Assembly: GCA_045538175.1 (NCBI GenBank)
Contig: JAZSQZ010000147.1
Coordinates: 22,547-86,546 of the forward strand
Source of the DNA: JAZSQZ01 sp045538175
GTDB lineage: Bacteria > Bacillota > Clostridia > Christensenellales > UBA1242
Direction: 5' to 3'
DNA length: 64,000 nucleotides
The notes beneath the pieces were generated by a model, which saw only the letters and a program-made list of their open reading frames with translations, was not told the origin of the DNA and made no database searches. The translations under genes were made by a program, and so were the position numbers. This document shows, piece after piece, positions 35,921 to 44,725 of the stretch. Each line of letters begins with the position of its first letter. Position 1 is the first letter of the stretch.

Positions 35921-35959
35921 ACCTATGTAAAAAATTTTATAAAGGAGAAAGGGAGATAG

Positions 35960-36331
35960 ATGTTAAATTTATTAAATCAAATTGGAATGTTCTTTATCAA
36001 CATGTTTGGTGGAATTTTTAACCCAAGTTCTGATTCATTCAAAACATTCTCATGGTTGTATCCTATTGCAAAGTTCCTTGATGATGTATTTATTCCTGTT
36101 ATCATCATTGTTGCTGTTGCTGGCGCAATCTGGGTTGTTGTCCTTGGTGTAAATTTGGCTCGTGCTGAATCTGCAGATAAAGCTCAAGAAGCAAAGAAAA
36201 GACTTATTAACGTCGTCGTTGCTATTGTTGCTGTTATCATCCTTGTATTCTTACTTGCATTCTTTGCATCTAACGTTGGTACATGGTTCGGTTCAAGTGC
36301 TTCAAACCCATTTAGTACTGTTGCTGGTTAA
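35960..36331 (+). CDS. VirB2-like T4SS pilin subunit
   Basis: 123 residues. An amphipathic N-terminus (about 1-40) is followed by two membrane helices (about 44-66 and 82-102) joined by a short basic/acidic loop 'LARAESADKAQEAKKR'. The C-terminus is short and Gly/Ser-rich. Two helices with an 'A.A......AKKR' loop is the layout of VirB2/TrbC-type pilins and of the small pilin-like proteins in Gram-positive T4SSs. The strong ribosome-binding site, single-gene transcript and strong terminator fit a protein needed in many copies. The family call rests on topology and loop pattern. Confidence 0.8.
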   Translation: MLNLLNQIGMFFINMFGGIFNPSSDSFKTFSWLYPIAKFLDDVFIPVIIIVAVAGAIWVVVLGVNLARAESADKAQEAKKRLINVVVAIVAVIILVFLLAFFASNVGTWFGSSASNPFSTVAG

Positions 36332-36377
36332 TAAGGGGCAGTCGGGATTAAAGTTAAAACCAACAAAGTATTCAATT

Positions 36378-36405
36378 GAAAGAGAGAGCTTCGGCTCTCT
36401 TTTTT
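36378..36405 (+). terminator. Intrinsic terminator of the pilin gene (UUCG tetraloop)
   Basis: AGAGAGC-TTCG-GCTCTCT followed by TTTTTGTTTTT, a very stable hairpin. Confidence 0.95.
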
Positions 36406-36545
36406 GTTTTTCATAAATTTTAACATTTAAAATAATTGTGGATAATTGCTAAATCTTGGCTCATTTTGTTGCCAAAAAAATAAAGATTGGGTATAATGAA
36501 ACAAATAATATAGTTATAATTGTAGATAATAAAAAAGGAGTATAT

Positions 36546-38621
36546 ATGAAGAAAAATAAATTGTTGCATAGAATAAGAGCATTTCTCTTGGTTTTTCTTT
36601 TTATTCTTCCTTGTTTTTCGTTACTCGCTTGTAGTGGTGAAGGCGGTGGCGACGATGGTGGAGTTGGTGGTGCCTTTAGCAATATTCCAACATACACAAA
36701 ACCAACAGATAAGGGTATGTTAGAGTTAATGCCAGACGATGGTATTAGATTAAAATATTTATACAAACCACAAGACTTAAGTCCTTATTATGAAAAAATT
36801 AAAGCAAGCATCTTTAACAGTGCAGAAAACACTCTTATAAATCTTGCTGGTGAATACGGTCTTGATGACTATGTTGATGTATATAATGATGAATATACTG
36901 ATACAGAACCAGAAAAAACAATCCTTTCTCCATTTGAAGCTATTTCAGCTTCAACTTATTCTCAGTTGTTCAATGGTGCTACTATTTCGGCAACTCATAA
37001 AAAAATGTTAGCAAAATGTCAATATGCTTATTATGATGCTACAAACAAGTGGTATGCTATAGGACCTGCAGATATTCCAGAAAACTTTATCACTTTCTCA
37101 GATGGTAAATATAAAATCAGCAACAGTGGTACTTTAACAAATATTGCTGACGCATCAACTTCTAAAAGTGTTGAAGCTGGTGGAGAAATCGACGCTAACA
37201 CAACATATTATTTCCGTAAAGGCGACGCAACTTTCTATCTATGGGTTGGAACTGCAACCAATATTGTATCTTCAACCGGTGGTAGAGCATTTACTGAAAA
37301 ATTGTTAGACACTCACTATAATGCAATTGAAAGATCAGTTGTAAGTGTAGAAGGCGAAGTTGGTTCTATCACAATTAAAACTGAAAAGTGGGCATGGAAT
37401 TTAGAAGATTATGATGACGCAACACCATTTGTTGATGCATATGTTGAAGCATACAAAAACAAACTTGCTATAAATATTGCAAAAATTATTGCTTATGGTA
37501 CAGGCGAGTTGACAGGTAACGCAAATTCTTTATATCAAGCAGCAGACAAAAATCCTAATATTAAGGCAGAAGAATTTGTCGAAGATTGTGTTTTAAGAAT
37601 TGACCATATCGGTCTTTCAAGTGACGAAGCAGATTTGGTTGCAAAATATATCACAGAAAATGTGGTTGGCACAAAAATTATGCAAGAAGACTCTACAAAG
37701 TATTCTTATTCAGGTTCAGAAAGTTTTGAACCAGGAACATTTTATGCAAACGAGATTGCTGACAACACAAAAAGAGTCTTAATGATTCTTGGCGAAGATG
37801 AAAAACCTATCGGATACAACAACAAAATTGTTATTGACGAAAATTCTGCAAATAGCGTTGAAAATGGTTTTAGAAGAACAGCTTTATTTAAAAACTATTA
37901 CAACACCGCAAGGGCAAGTTTAGAAAGAACAAGATTAGTTTATCCAGAAACACCTATTGTTGATTATGTTGACGTTGCTTATAATGTAAGTTCAGATGAC
38001 GTTTTTGATATTACTTATGAAGAACCTGCAAATGGAAAAATTCAATCTATTGTTTTAACAAATGTTAATTCAAAAGATTTGGAAATTGCAAGTATCAGTT
38101 TTATGATAACTTCAATTCACGATGACGAACACGTTACATGGGATATTGATACACTCGATATCTATATATATGCAAACCATTATCATAATGGGGTTTTGAC
38201 ACAATATTCTCTTGATAGTATGTTTTTATCAAAGGAAGAACCTAACAGTGAAAACAATATTGATAGGGCTTATGGAACAATAAACGAAAAAACTTATAAT
38301 ATTTGGGACAATGACGATGCACCTGCATTTGTTGGCAAAGAATTAGTTTTATCTCAAAATACTCATACAGAACTTGACACTGAAGATTGGGGTGGTTTAA
38401 AAGACGGAAACGCAGGTGATATTGATAAAAAGAACAGTATCACTGAAAACACTTTCAAAAACTTCAAGAGTGTTAACTATGGTTTTGGTAACTCTGCTGC
38501 ATACAATGGCGGTGGCGATTACTTAGAATTTTGTTTCGTCGTTGATGGTAAGGACGCAACATTGCTAGATTGTTATAGTTATTCAATTGCAATAACAGGC
38601 TTATATGGAAGACAAGTGTAG
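36546..38621 (+). CDS. Large lipoprotein in the T4SS locus
   Basis: 691 residues. Lipoprotein signal with lipobox 'LLAC' (cysteine about residue 29) followed by a Gly/Asp-rich linker. The mature part is acidic, with no further membrane segment and no family that I recognise. Noticeable segments are 'TTYYFRKGDATFYLWVG', 'ALFKNYYNTARASLE' and a C-terminal beta-rich region ending 'YSYSIAITGLYGRQV'. The ATG at 36546 follows AAAAAGGAG; an earlier in-frame start at 36456 would bury the signal peptide. It lies between the pilin and the VirB6-like gene and is therefore a candidate extracellular component of the same machine (position of VirB7/VirB8-type parts). That is inference from location only. 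Confidence 0.82.
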   Translation: MKKNKLLHRIRAFLLVFLFILPCFSLLACSGEGGGDDGGVGGAFSNIPTYTKPTDKGMLELMPDDGIRLKYLYKPQDLSPYYEKIKASIFNSAENTLINLAGEYGLDDYVDVYNDEYTDTEPEKTILSPFEAISASTYSQLFNGATISATHKKMLAKCQYAYYDATNKWYAIGPADIPENFITFSDGKYKISNSGTLTNIADASTSKSVEAGGEIDANTTYYFRKGDATFYLWVGTATNIVSSTGGRAFTEKLLDTHYNAIERSVVSVEGEVGSITIKTEKWAWNLEDYDDATPFVDAYVEAYKNKLAINIAKIIAYGTGELTGNANSLYQAADKNPNIKAEEFVEDCVLRIDHIGLSSDEADLVAKYITENVVGTKIMQEDSTKYSYSGSESFEPGTFYANEIADNTKRVLMILGEDEKPIGYNNKIVIDENSANSVENGFRRTALFKNYYNTARASLERTRLVYPETPIVDYVDVAYNVSSDDVFDITYEEPANGKIQSIVLTNVNSKDLEIASISFMITSIHDDEHVTWDIDTLDIYIYANHYHNGVLTQYSLDSMFLSKEEPNSENNIDRAYGTINEKTYNIWDNDDAPAFVGKELVLSQNTHTELDTEDWGGLKDGNAGDIDKKNSITENTFKNFKSVNYGFGNSAAYNGGGDYLEFCFVVDGKDATLLDCYSYSIAITGLYGRQV

Positions 38622-38675
38622 AATAAAAATTTTTACACTTTTTTTCACAATTTAAAAAAAAGTAGCAAAAATGAA

Positions 38676-38704
38676 TATACAAATTTAAAAAAGTTTGTTA
38701 TACT
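38676..38704 (+). promoter_or_regulatory. Possible promoter of the virB6-like gene
   Basis: TATACT (38699-38704) with TATACA (38676-38681) 17 nt upstream. The -35 match is moderate. No terminator was seen after the preceding lipoprotein gene, so read-through is also possible. Confidence 0.35.
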
Positions 38705-38766
38705 ACACGTAAGTTGAACTATATTTATCCAAAAAATCTATAAAAAAATATATAGGGGAAAGATAA

Positions 38767-41697
38767 ATGAATATTTTTGTCTCACAATTTGGTAACTTTT
38801 TTACGGACATTTTTGATGCCATTGGTAATTTCTTTAGCACCATTGGCGCTATTTTTACGGGCATCTTAGACTATTTGTTTGAACCTGTTTGGATGCTTTT
38901 ATACTATACATTTATCGCTATCGCACAAATTGCAAACTTCTGCGAAATCGTTTTTAAGAAGGTTGCTGGTTTAGATACGATTTATGTCGGTGGTGAAGCC
39001 TTTGGTGGTGCAGAACAAATCGGTTCCCAAGGTGCTGGTAGTACAGGTGGCCTTGTTATGGCTTTCCTTGGTAATGACACAGTTTATAAAACACTTATTG
39101 CAATCATTATTTTCTCAGTTGTTTTGTTATTCTTAACAACTATTATTGCAATTATCAAAGCAGAATTCTCACTCGACCTTAAGACAAGTGCTAAAGGTCC
39201 TATTATCGGTAGAGCATTAAAGTCACTTGTTATGTTCTTTATTGTTCCTATAGTCACAGTTCTTGGTATTTATATTACAAATATCATCACACTTTCTGTT
39301 AATCAATTGTTATCTGGAACATCATCTCAAGGTATTGTTAACAACTGCTTTAAGTGCGCCGCATATAACGCTAACCGTGGGCGAAATAGTGAAATATACA
39401 AAAATTATTACGCCACGGGTCTGCAGGACTTGAGTGGTAATGTCTTGGGGTGGACGCCTGACGATGTCGACGCGGCTTTCGTAAAAACATTTACGCCTGA
39501 AGCAGTCGATTTCCCTGTTGTCACAATGGGTGACGCAAAACAAAACGTTGGTCTTGGTGCTTCGGCTTTAAGTCTTTTCACCGGGGCTTTCAATATGGTT
39601 GCCAACTTTAACGAAGGTGGTAACGCAAACTTCCACATGATCCTTCATATGTATCCTATGGCTGGTCAGGAAATGAACTTCTATAGGTTCGATCAGGTTA
39701 GATATTTCTATGATATGGCGTCTTTCGACTATATCATTGGTATTGGTACAGCACTTGTAATGTCTTGGATTTTATTATCTACATGTCTTGCTCTTATTAA
39801 GAGAGTATTCGAAATTACAATGCTTATGTTACTTGCTCCTCCTATGATTGCACTTGCTCCACTTGATAATGGACAAGCTCAAAAGAAGTGGCAAGGCGAA
39901 ATGTTAAAACGTGTTATCGCTACAATTGGACCGGTATTTGCATTTAATATGTATTTCTTATTGGTTCCATTGTTTAGTTCAATTTCATTATTTGCAAACA
40001 CAGGATTCTTAAGTGCAGTTGCTGGTAGCCCATTATCAGTTGGTGCTTCACAAACAGGTATGCCATTCCTTGCTGCTGCTGCAATCGCTGTTGTTGCATA
40101 CGACCTCTTTATGCAATTGATTATTGTTATCGTAGGTTTATCAATTGTTAAACAAGCTTCAGCTATGATTTCTAACTTACTCGGTATTGAAGACCTTGTT
40201 AAATCAGGTATGGATACAAGCAAGAAAGCTGTTGCTACAGCTGCTTCAGTTGCTTCAATGGCATTTGGTGGTGCTGGTCTTGCAGTTAAAGGTGTTGCTG
40301 CTGGTATGAAAGCTGCAAAAGCAATTGGAAAATCAGTCAACAAAGCAAGAGCTGCTAAAGCTGCAACAAAAGGCAAGGGTAGACTTGCTAACAAGAGAAA
40401 GGGTCTTGAAACTGATGTTCAAGATGCCGAATCAGGTGTACAAAATGCTCAAGAAGCAGCCGACAAGAAGATGGAAGAGTATGTTGACATGCAAAGACAA
40501 GAAGGCGAATCAGATCAAGCATTCGCAGCAAGACAAGAGGCTGCTTTGGCTGATGCAGAAGCCGCTGAAAAAGAAGTAGAAAAGAAGAAAGCTCTCAGAG
40601 ATGCTGCTAAAGCTGACCTTGAAAGTTTTGATTCTGGTGATTTCTCTGCAGCAAAAGGCAAGAAGGGTAAAACTGCTGAAGCAAGAAAGAAAACTAGAGA
40701 AGAAGCATACGAAGCATCTGAAAAAGAAAAAGCTCGTGCTCAGACAAGAGACGATGCTAAGAAGAAGGCTCAAGAAGAATTCGACAAATCTGACAAAACT
40801 ATTGAAGATCAAAGAAAATACGACGATGCTATTGCTGCAGCTGATTATGCATACAAAAGAGATAAAGCTGGTAAGGAAGCAAAGGCATACAAACCATCAG
40901 CAGGTACAAGATTTGCAAGAAGTGGATTTGCTCAAGCATTTATGGGTGAATTCGGTAAGAATGCAACAGGAACAAGTATCTTCGCTGGTTCAAAACACAT
41001 GGATAAAAATGCTAACACTATGTGGAGAATGGTTCTTGATAACTGGGTTGGCATCATGGGTGGTAAAGAAGATGGTGCTGGTTTGATTGTTAGAAGAGCT
41101 TTAGAAAAAACTGAAAGAGAAAGATTCTTCTATTCAGGTAAAGAAAATAAGCAACTTGAACTTAAACGTGAACAAGGCTTATTGATGCAAGAAAGAGCTA
41201 ACAGTGAAGCTAACATTCAAAAGACAAAACAAAAAGAACAAGATAAACAACTTCTTAAACAAATGTTGTCTGAACAAGGCTATAAGGGTGATGATCTTGA
41301 ACAAGCATTCCTTAACGCATTGAATAGACATGCTCAAGGTAAGAAAGTTGGTGGCTTTGAAGAATACAAGAAAAAGCACGAAGAACAAGCACAAAGTGAT
41401 GCAAAACAAAAGGCAATTCAAGCTAAGGTTGAAGCTCATAATGTTGACATAGAAGCTGCTAAAGCAATTGAAAAAGCTCAACAAAAAGAAAGAGAAGGCA
41501 AGCAATATGTTGAATTTACTACTGATACACTCAGCAAGTTTAAAGAAAACATGGAAAAGGCTATGAAGTCTGCAAATGCAGAACAAAAGAGACAAATGGA
41601 AGCAGGCATAAAGAGTGCCGAAGCTGGAACTTTAACCAAAGAATCACTCAAGAAACTTGAAGACCTTGCAGCTGCAATTCTTGGTAAGCTTAAGTAA
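38767..41697 (+). CDS. virB6: VirB6-like T4SS channel protein with long coiled-coil tail
   Basis: 976 residues. The N-terminal ~470 residues hold about seven or eight hydrophobic segments (clusters near 35-60, 110-135, 155-180, 320-345, 355-375, 380-410 and 430-465), with the VirB6/TrbL-like sequences 'CLALIKRVFEITMLMLLAPP' and 'LFMQLIIVIVGLSIVKQASAM'. A large extracytoplasmic loop (about 185-310) lies between helices. From about 490 to the end the protein is Ala/Lys/Glu/Gln-rich with long heptad-like stretches ('AADKKMEEYVDMQRQE', 'KTKQKEQDKQLLKQML'), a predicted cytoplasmic coiled coil. Part of the extracellular loop (39361-39600) has higher GC than the gene around it. AGGGGAAAG precedes the ATG. 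Confidence 0.88.
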   Translation: MNIFVSQFGNFFTDIFDAIGNFFSTIGAIFTGILDYLFEPVWMLLYYTFIAIAQIANFCEIVFKKVAGLDTIYVGGEAFGGAEQIGSQGAGSTGGLVMAFLGNDTVYKTLIAIIIFSVVLLFLTTIIAIIKAEFSLDLKTSAKGPIIGRALKSLVMFFIVPIVTVLGIYITNIITLSVNQLLSGTSSQGIVNNCFKCAAYNANRGRNSEIYKNYYATGLQDLSGNVLGWTPDDVDAAFVKTFTPEAVDFPVVTMGDAKQNVGLGASALSLFTGAFNMVANFNEGGNANFHMILHMYPMAGQEMNFYRFDQVRYFYDMASFDYIIGIGTALVMSWILLSTCLALIKRVFEITMLMLLAPPMIALAPLDNGQAQKKWQGEMLKRVIATIGPVFAFNMYFLLVPLFSSISLFANTGFLSAVAGSPLSVGASQTGMPFLAAAAIAVVAYDLFMQLIIVIVGLSIVKQASAMISNLLGIEDLVKSGMDTSKKAVATAASVASMAFGGAGLAVKGVAAGMKAAKAIGKSVNKARAAKAATKGKGRLANKRKGLETDVQDAESGVQNAQEAADKKMEEYVDMQRQEGESDQAFAARQEAALADAEAAEKEVEKKKALRDAAKADLESFDSGDFSAAKGKKGKTAEARKKTREEAYEASEKEKARAQTRDDAKKKAQEEFDKSDKTIEDQRKYDDAIAAADYAYKRDKAGKEAKAYKPSAGTRFARSGFAQAFMGEFGKNATGTSIFAGSKHMDKNANTMWRMVLDNWVGIMGGKEDGAGLIVRRALEKTERERFFYSGKENKQLELKREQGLLMQERANSEANIQKTKQKEQDKQLLKQMLSEQGYKGDDLEQAFLNALNRHAQGKKVGGFEEYKKKHEEQAQSDAKQKAIQAKVEAHNVDIEAAKAIEKAQQKEREGKQYVEFTTDTLSKFKENMEKAMKSANAEQKRQMEAGIKSAEAGTLTKESLKKLEDLAAAILGKLK

Positions 41698-41709
41698 TTC
41701 TTAAAACGA

Positions 41710-41745
41710 AAAAACTAGATAAGAAATTATCTAGTTTTTTTTGTG
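41710..41745 (+). terminator. Intrinsic terminator of virB6-like gene (GAAA tetraloop)
   Basis: AAACTAGATAA-GAAA-TTATCTAGTTT followed by a T-run. Confidence 0.95.
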
Positions 41746-41849
41746 TTTTTTAGTGTAAAAATTTTGTAAAAACAAACTCTTTTGTTTGCTAATATTATTC
41801 TTTTGGTGTAAAATACTAATGTATATATTTTAGTGTTTTAGGGGGATTT

Positions 41850-44480
41850 ATGGCAGAAAGATTTATTCCTAAAAAGACCAAAGTTAAAATGGAATTCTTT
41901 AAGGGCGTAACCTTAGCTGATATCGCAGTTGCCGCACTTGGTGTTGGTGGCTTTTTTGGTCTTGCTCTTGCTAACTTTGCTTATCACTGGTATTTGGCAA
42001 TTGGCTGGATTGCTTTAGTCGCAACCATGTTTATTCCTATCGACGATGGTTTAAGGTTGTATGGCTCTATCGGTCTTTTATTTAGATTTATGGCTTTTAA
42101 GAAAAAATATAACAAAGATGATGTCGATAAAAAGACAGGTGTTTCTGCTATGAAAGCCATTGTTCCTTTTGATGGTATTTTAAAAGAAAGGTACATTAAC
42201 TACAAAGATTATTATGCAGAAGTTATCAATGTTCAACCTATGGAATTTGGTTTGTTGTCAGATGATAAACAAGAAATGGTTGTTAACACTTTTGCTAATG
42301 CCCTAAGACGTCTTAACCATGACCAAACCTGTAGTTTAATTAAATTAAACAAAGCTATTATTTTTGATAGTTACATTCATAACGAAGACAAAAAGTATGA
42401 CGACCTTATGGAACTTGAATACGAAGGCGAAATGACTGAAGAAGAAGTTCAAGCTCGTGCAGGTGTTTTCGAAGCTCGTGTTACAAACATTGAGTATATG
42501 AACAGAGAAGAAAGAATTTACAAGGACTATTTCTATCTTGTTGTTTATGATAAAGATAGAGAAGCTTTGGATACTACTGTTGATGGTATGATTAACACAA
42601 TGGGTAATGCTGTTGTTCCTATGTATGCACAAAAGGTTACAGGCAGAGACCTTGCTGTATTCTTAAAAGCAAACTATGGAAAAATGTTTGACGAAAGAGA
42701 CCTTGAATCTTTGTCAACAGAAAGATTTGCTGATTGGGCAATGCCTGATTCAATCGTATTTAAGACAACAAAAACTATTGTTGACAAAATTGGTTATCGT
42801 AGTTTCGTTGTTAGTGATTATCCACTTAAAGTCAGCAATGGTTGGGGTGCAAGATTCTTCTTGCTTGATAGAACAAACGTTGTTATGAATTTTACCCCTA
42901 TGCAAAAAAACCTTGCTGAAAGAAAAATTGACCGTGCCATTATCGAGATGGAAGGTAAGTCAGCAAACACAAGTAAGAGTAGTAAGATTATTGAAAACGA
43001 AACTCACTTAAAGACGTTAAGAGAACTCTTACAAATGTTAAAAAACAACAACGAACAACTTTTTGAATGTAACATTCACTTATGCTGTGAAGATGGTGCT
43101 AGAAAAGAAGTTCGTGCTATCTTAAAACAATGTGGTTTTAGATATTCTGAAATGTTCGGTAGACAAGTTGACGCTTTTGTTAGCCGTGGTATTTCTAGAC
43201 TTGATACTGTAAACCAATTTATAAGAGATATTCCTACAACCGTTCTTGCTTCTGTTTTCCCATTTATTTCGGGTGCTTTGCAAGACGAAAATGGTTTCTA
43301 TTTAGGTTACAACGAATACCCTGTTTTTGTTAACTTGTTCTTAAGAAACAGAGAAAGGGTTAACAGTAATGTTATGATTGTTGGTAAGTCTGGTTCTGGT
43401 AAGTCCTTCTGTACAAAAACAATTCTTACAAACCTGGCTTGCGATAATACAAAAATATTTATTCTTGACCCTGAAGACGAATACACAAAACTTGCTTACA
43501 ATCTTAAAGGTAAGATGCTTGACGTTGGTTCATCTTTAAGTGGTCGATTCAATCCTTTCCATATTATTGCAACTCTTGAATCGGAAGAAGGTAATTCCGA
43601 CGACTCATATTCAACTCACTTACAGTTCTTAGAAGAATTCTTCTCGGTTATTCTTCCAGATATGCCATCAGAAGCTTTCGAAAGATTAAACTCACTTGTT
43701 GTTGATGTTTATAGAAAGAAGAATATTGGTCCAGAAACAATGCTTAAGGACTTAACCCCAGAAGATATGCCGATATTTGATGACTTGTACGAACTTGTAA
43801 AGGAAAAACTCGCAACTGAAAAAGACGAGTACCATAGAAGAAATTATCAAACTATTGAAACTTATATTTCAAAGTTTGCTTCAGGTGGTCGTAACAGTAA
43901 CTTGTGGAACGGTCCTACATCTGTTGCTACAAAAGAAAACTTTGTAACATTCTCATTCCGTTCACTTCTTGCAAACCGTAACGAAGTTATCGCTAACGCT
44001 CAAATGTTGTTGGTTTTCAAATACTTAGATAACGAAATCATCAAAAACAAAGACTTTAACGATAAATATTCAGCAAATAGACACATTGTTGTTGCCGTTG
44101 ACGAAGCTCACGTTTTCATTAACCCTAAGCACCCTATCGCTCTTGACTTCATGGCACAGATGGCAAAACGTATTCGTAAATACGGTGGTATGCAAATTGT
44201 TATTACCCAAAACATCAAGGACTTCGTTGGTTCTCCTGAAATTGAAAGACAATCAACTGCTATCATCAACGCTAGCCAATACTCATTTATTTTGTCACTT
44301 GCTCCTAACGATATTACTGACCTTGTTAACCTTTACCGTAACGCTGGTGGTATCAACAAGGAAGAACAAGACAACATCGTTACAGCTGGTGTTGGTCAAG
44401 CTTTCTTGATTACAGGACCTATGTCTAGAACTTCAGTTAAGATTGAACCTAGCGAAATTGTTAAAAAATTATTCTCATAA
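41850..44480 (+). CDS. virB4: VirB3-VirB4 fusion ATPase of a T4SS
   Basis: 876 residues. The first ~85 residues contain two membrane helices (about 22-44 and 48-66) preceded by a basic start ('IPKKTKVKMEFFKGVT'), the layout of VirB3/PrgI-type proteins. The rest is the VirB4/TraE ATPase: an N-terminal VirB4 domain, Walker A 'GKSGSGKSF' near residue 511, 'ILDPEDEYTKL', Walker B 'VVAVDEAHVF' near 748 and 'MQIVITQNIKDF' with the conserved Q. VirB4 powers pilus assembly and substrate transfer. Fusion of VirB3 to VirB4 is known in several T4SS lineages. AGGGGGA precedes the ATG. A weak promoter (TTTGCT at 41785, TAAAAT at 41809-41814) and a terminator make this its own transcription unit. Confidence 0.95.
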   Translation: MAERFIPKKTKVKMEFFKGVTLADIAVAALGVGGFFGLALANFAYHWYLAIGWIALVATMFIPIDDGLRLYGSIGLLFRFMAFKKKYNKDDVDKKTGVSAMKAIVPFDGILKERYINYKDYYAEVINVQPMEFGLLSDDKQEMVVNTFANALRRLNHDQTCSLIKLNKAIIFDSYIHNEDKKYDDLMELEYEGEMTEEEVQARAGVFEARVTNIEYMNREERIYKDYFYLVVYDKDREALDTTVDGMINTMGNAVVPMYAQKVTGRDLAVFLKANYGKMFDERDLESLSTERFADWAMPDSIVFKTTKTIVDKIGYRSFVVSDYPLKVSNGWGARFFLLDRTNVVMNFTPMQKNLAERKIDRAIIEMEGKSANTSKSSKIIENETHLKTLRELLQMLKNNNEQLFECNIHLCCEDGARKEVRAILKQCGFRYSEMFGRQVDAFVSRGISRLDTVNQFIRDIPTTVLASVFPFISGALQDENGFYLGYNEYPVFVNLFLRNRERVNSNVMIVGKSGSGKSFCTKTILTNLACDNTKIFILDPEDEYTKLAYNLKGKMLDVGSSLSGRFNPFHIIATLESEEGNSDDSYSTHLQFLEEFFSVILPDMPSEAFERLNSLVVDVYRKKNIGPETMLKDLTPEDMPIFDDLYELVKEKLATEKDEYHRRNYQTIETYISKFASGGRNSNLWNGPTSVATKENFVTFSFRSLLANRNEVIANAQMLLVFKYLDNEIIKNKDFNDKYSANRHIVVAVDEAHVFINPKHPIALDFMAQMAKRIRKYGGMQIVITQNIKDFVGSPEIERQSTAIINASQYSFILSLAPNDITDLVNLYRNAGGINKEEQDNIVTAGVGQAFLITGPMSRTSVKIEPSEIVKKLFS

Positions 44481-44486
44481 TTATAC

Positions 44487-44520
44487 AAAAACACCTCCGG
44501 GTGTTTTTTGTTTTTTTGTT
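44487..44520 (+). terminator. Intrinsic terminator of virB4
   Basis: AAACACC-TCCG-GGTGTTT followed by TTTGTTTTTTTG. Confidence 0.93.
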
Positions 44521-44568
44521 TAAAAAAAGCAGATAAACGCTAGAATTATAAAGAATTTTAGGTTACTA

Positions 44569-44694
44569 TTGAAAACTTCTGTTTTTTATGGTATAATATT
44601 TATAGGATAGTAGTAAAAAGCATCTAAAAAACTATGTGCTTTTTGCCTAAAATCCTAAAAAATATTGCAATATTGTGACATTATGTGTTATAAT
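44569..44694 (+). promoter_or_regulatory. Tandem promoters, large hairpin and 14-bp palindrome
   Basis: P1: TTGAAA (44569-44574), 17 nt, TATAAT (44592-44597). Its predicted transcript (from about 44604) immediately folds as AAAAAGCA (44615-44622) with TGCTTTTT (44637-44644), flanked by AGGAT (44604-44608) and ATCCT (44652-44656). P2: TTGCAA (44665-44670), 18 nt, TATAAT (44689-44694), about 30 nt before the ATG with AAAGGGG. The perfect palindrome AATATTGCAATATT (44661-44674) covers the P2 -35 box and could be an operator. Confidence 0.6.
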
Positions 44695-44725
44695 GTTGGT
44701 AATCTAAATTAAAGGGGATTATATT

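Noticed and set aside
39879..41595. Long minus-strand frames (171, 100 and 138 codons) under the virB6-like gene
   Set aside because: They are produced by the regular GCT/GCA/AAA/GAA codons of the coiled-coil region; no start signals, and the hydrophobic repeats are artefacts.
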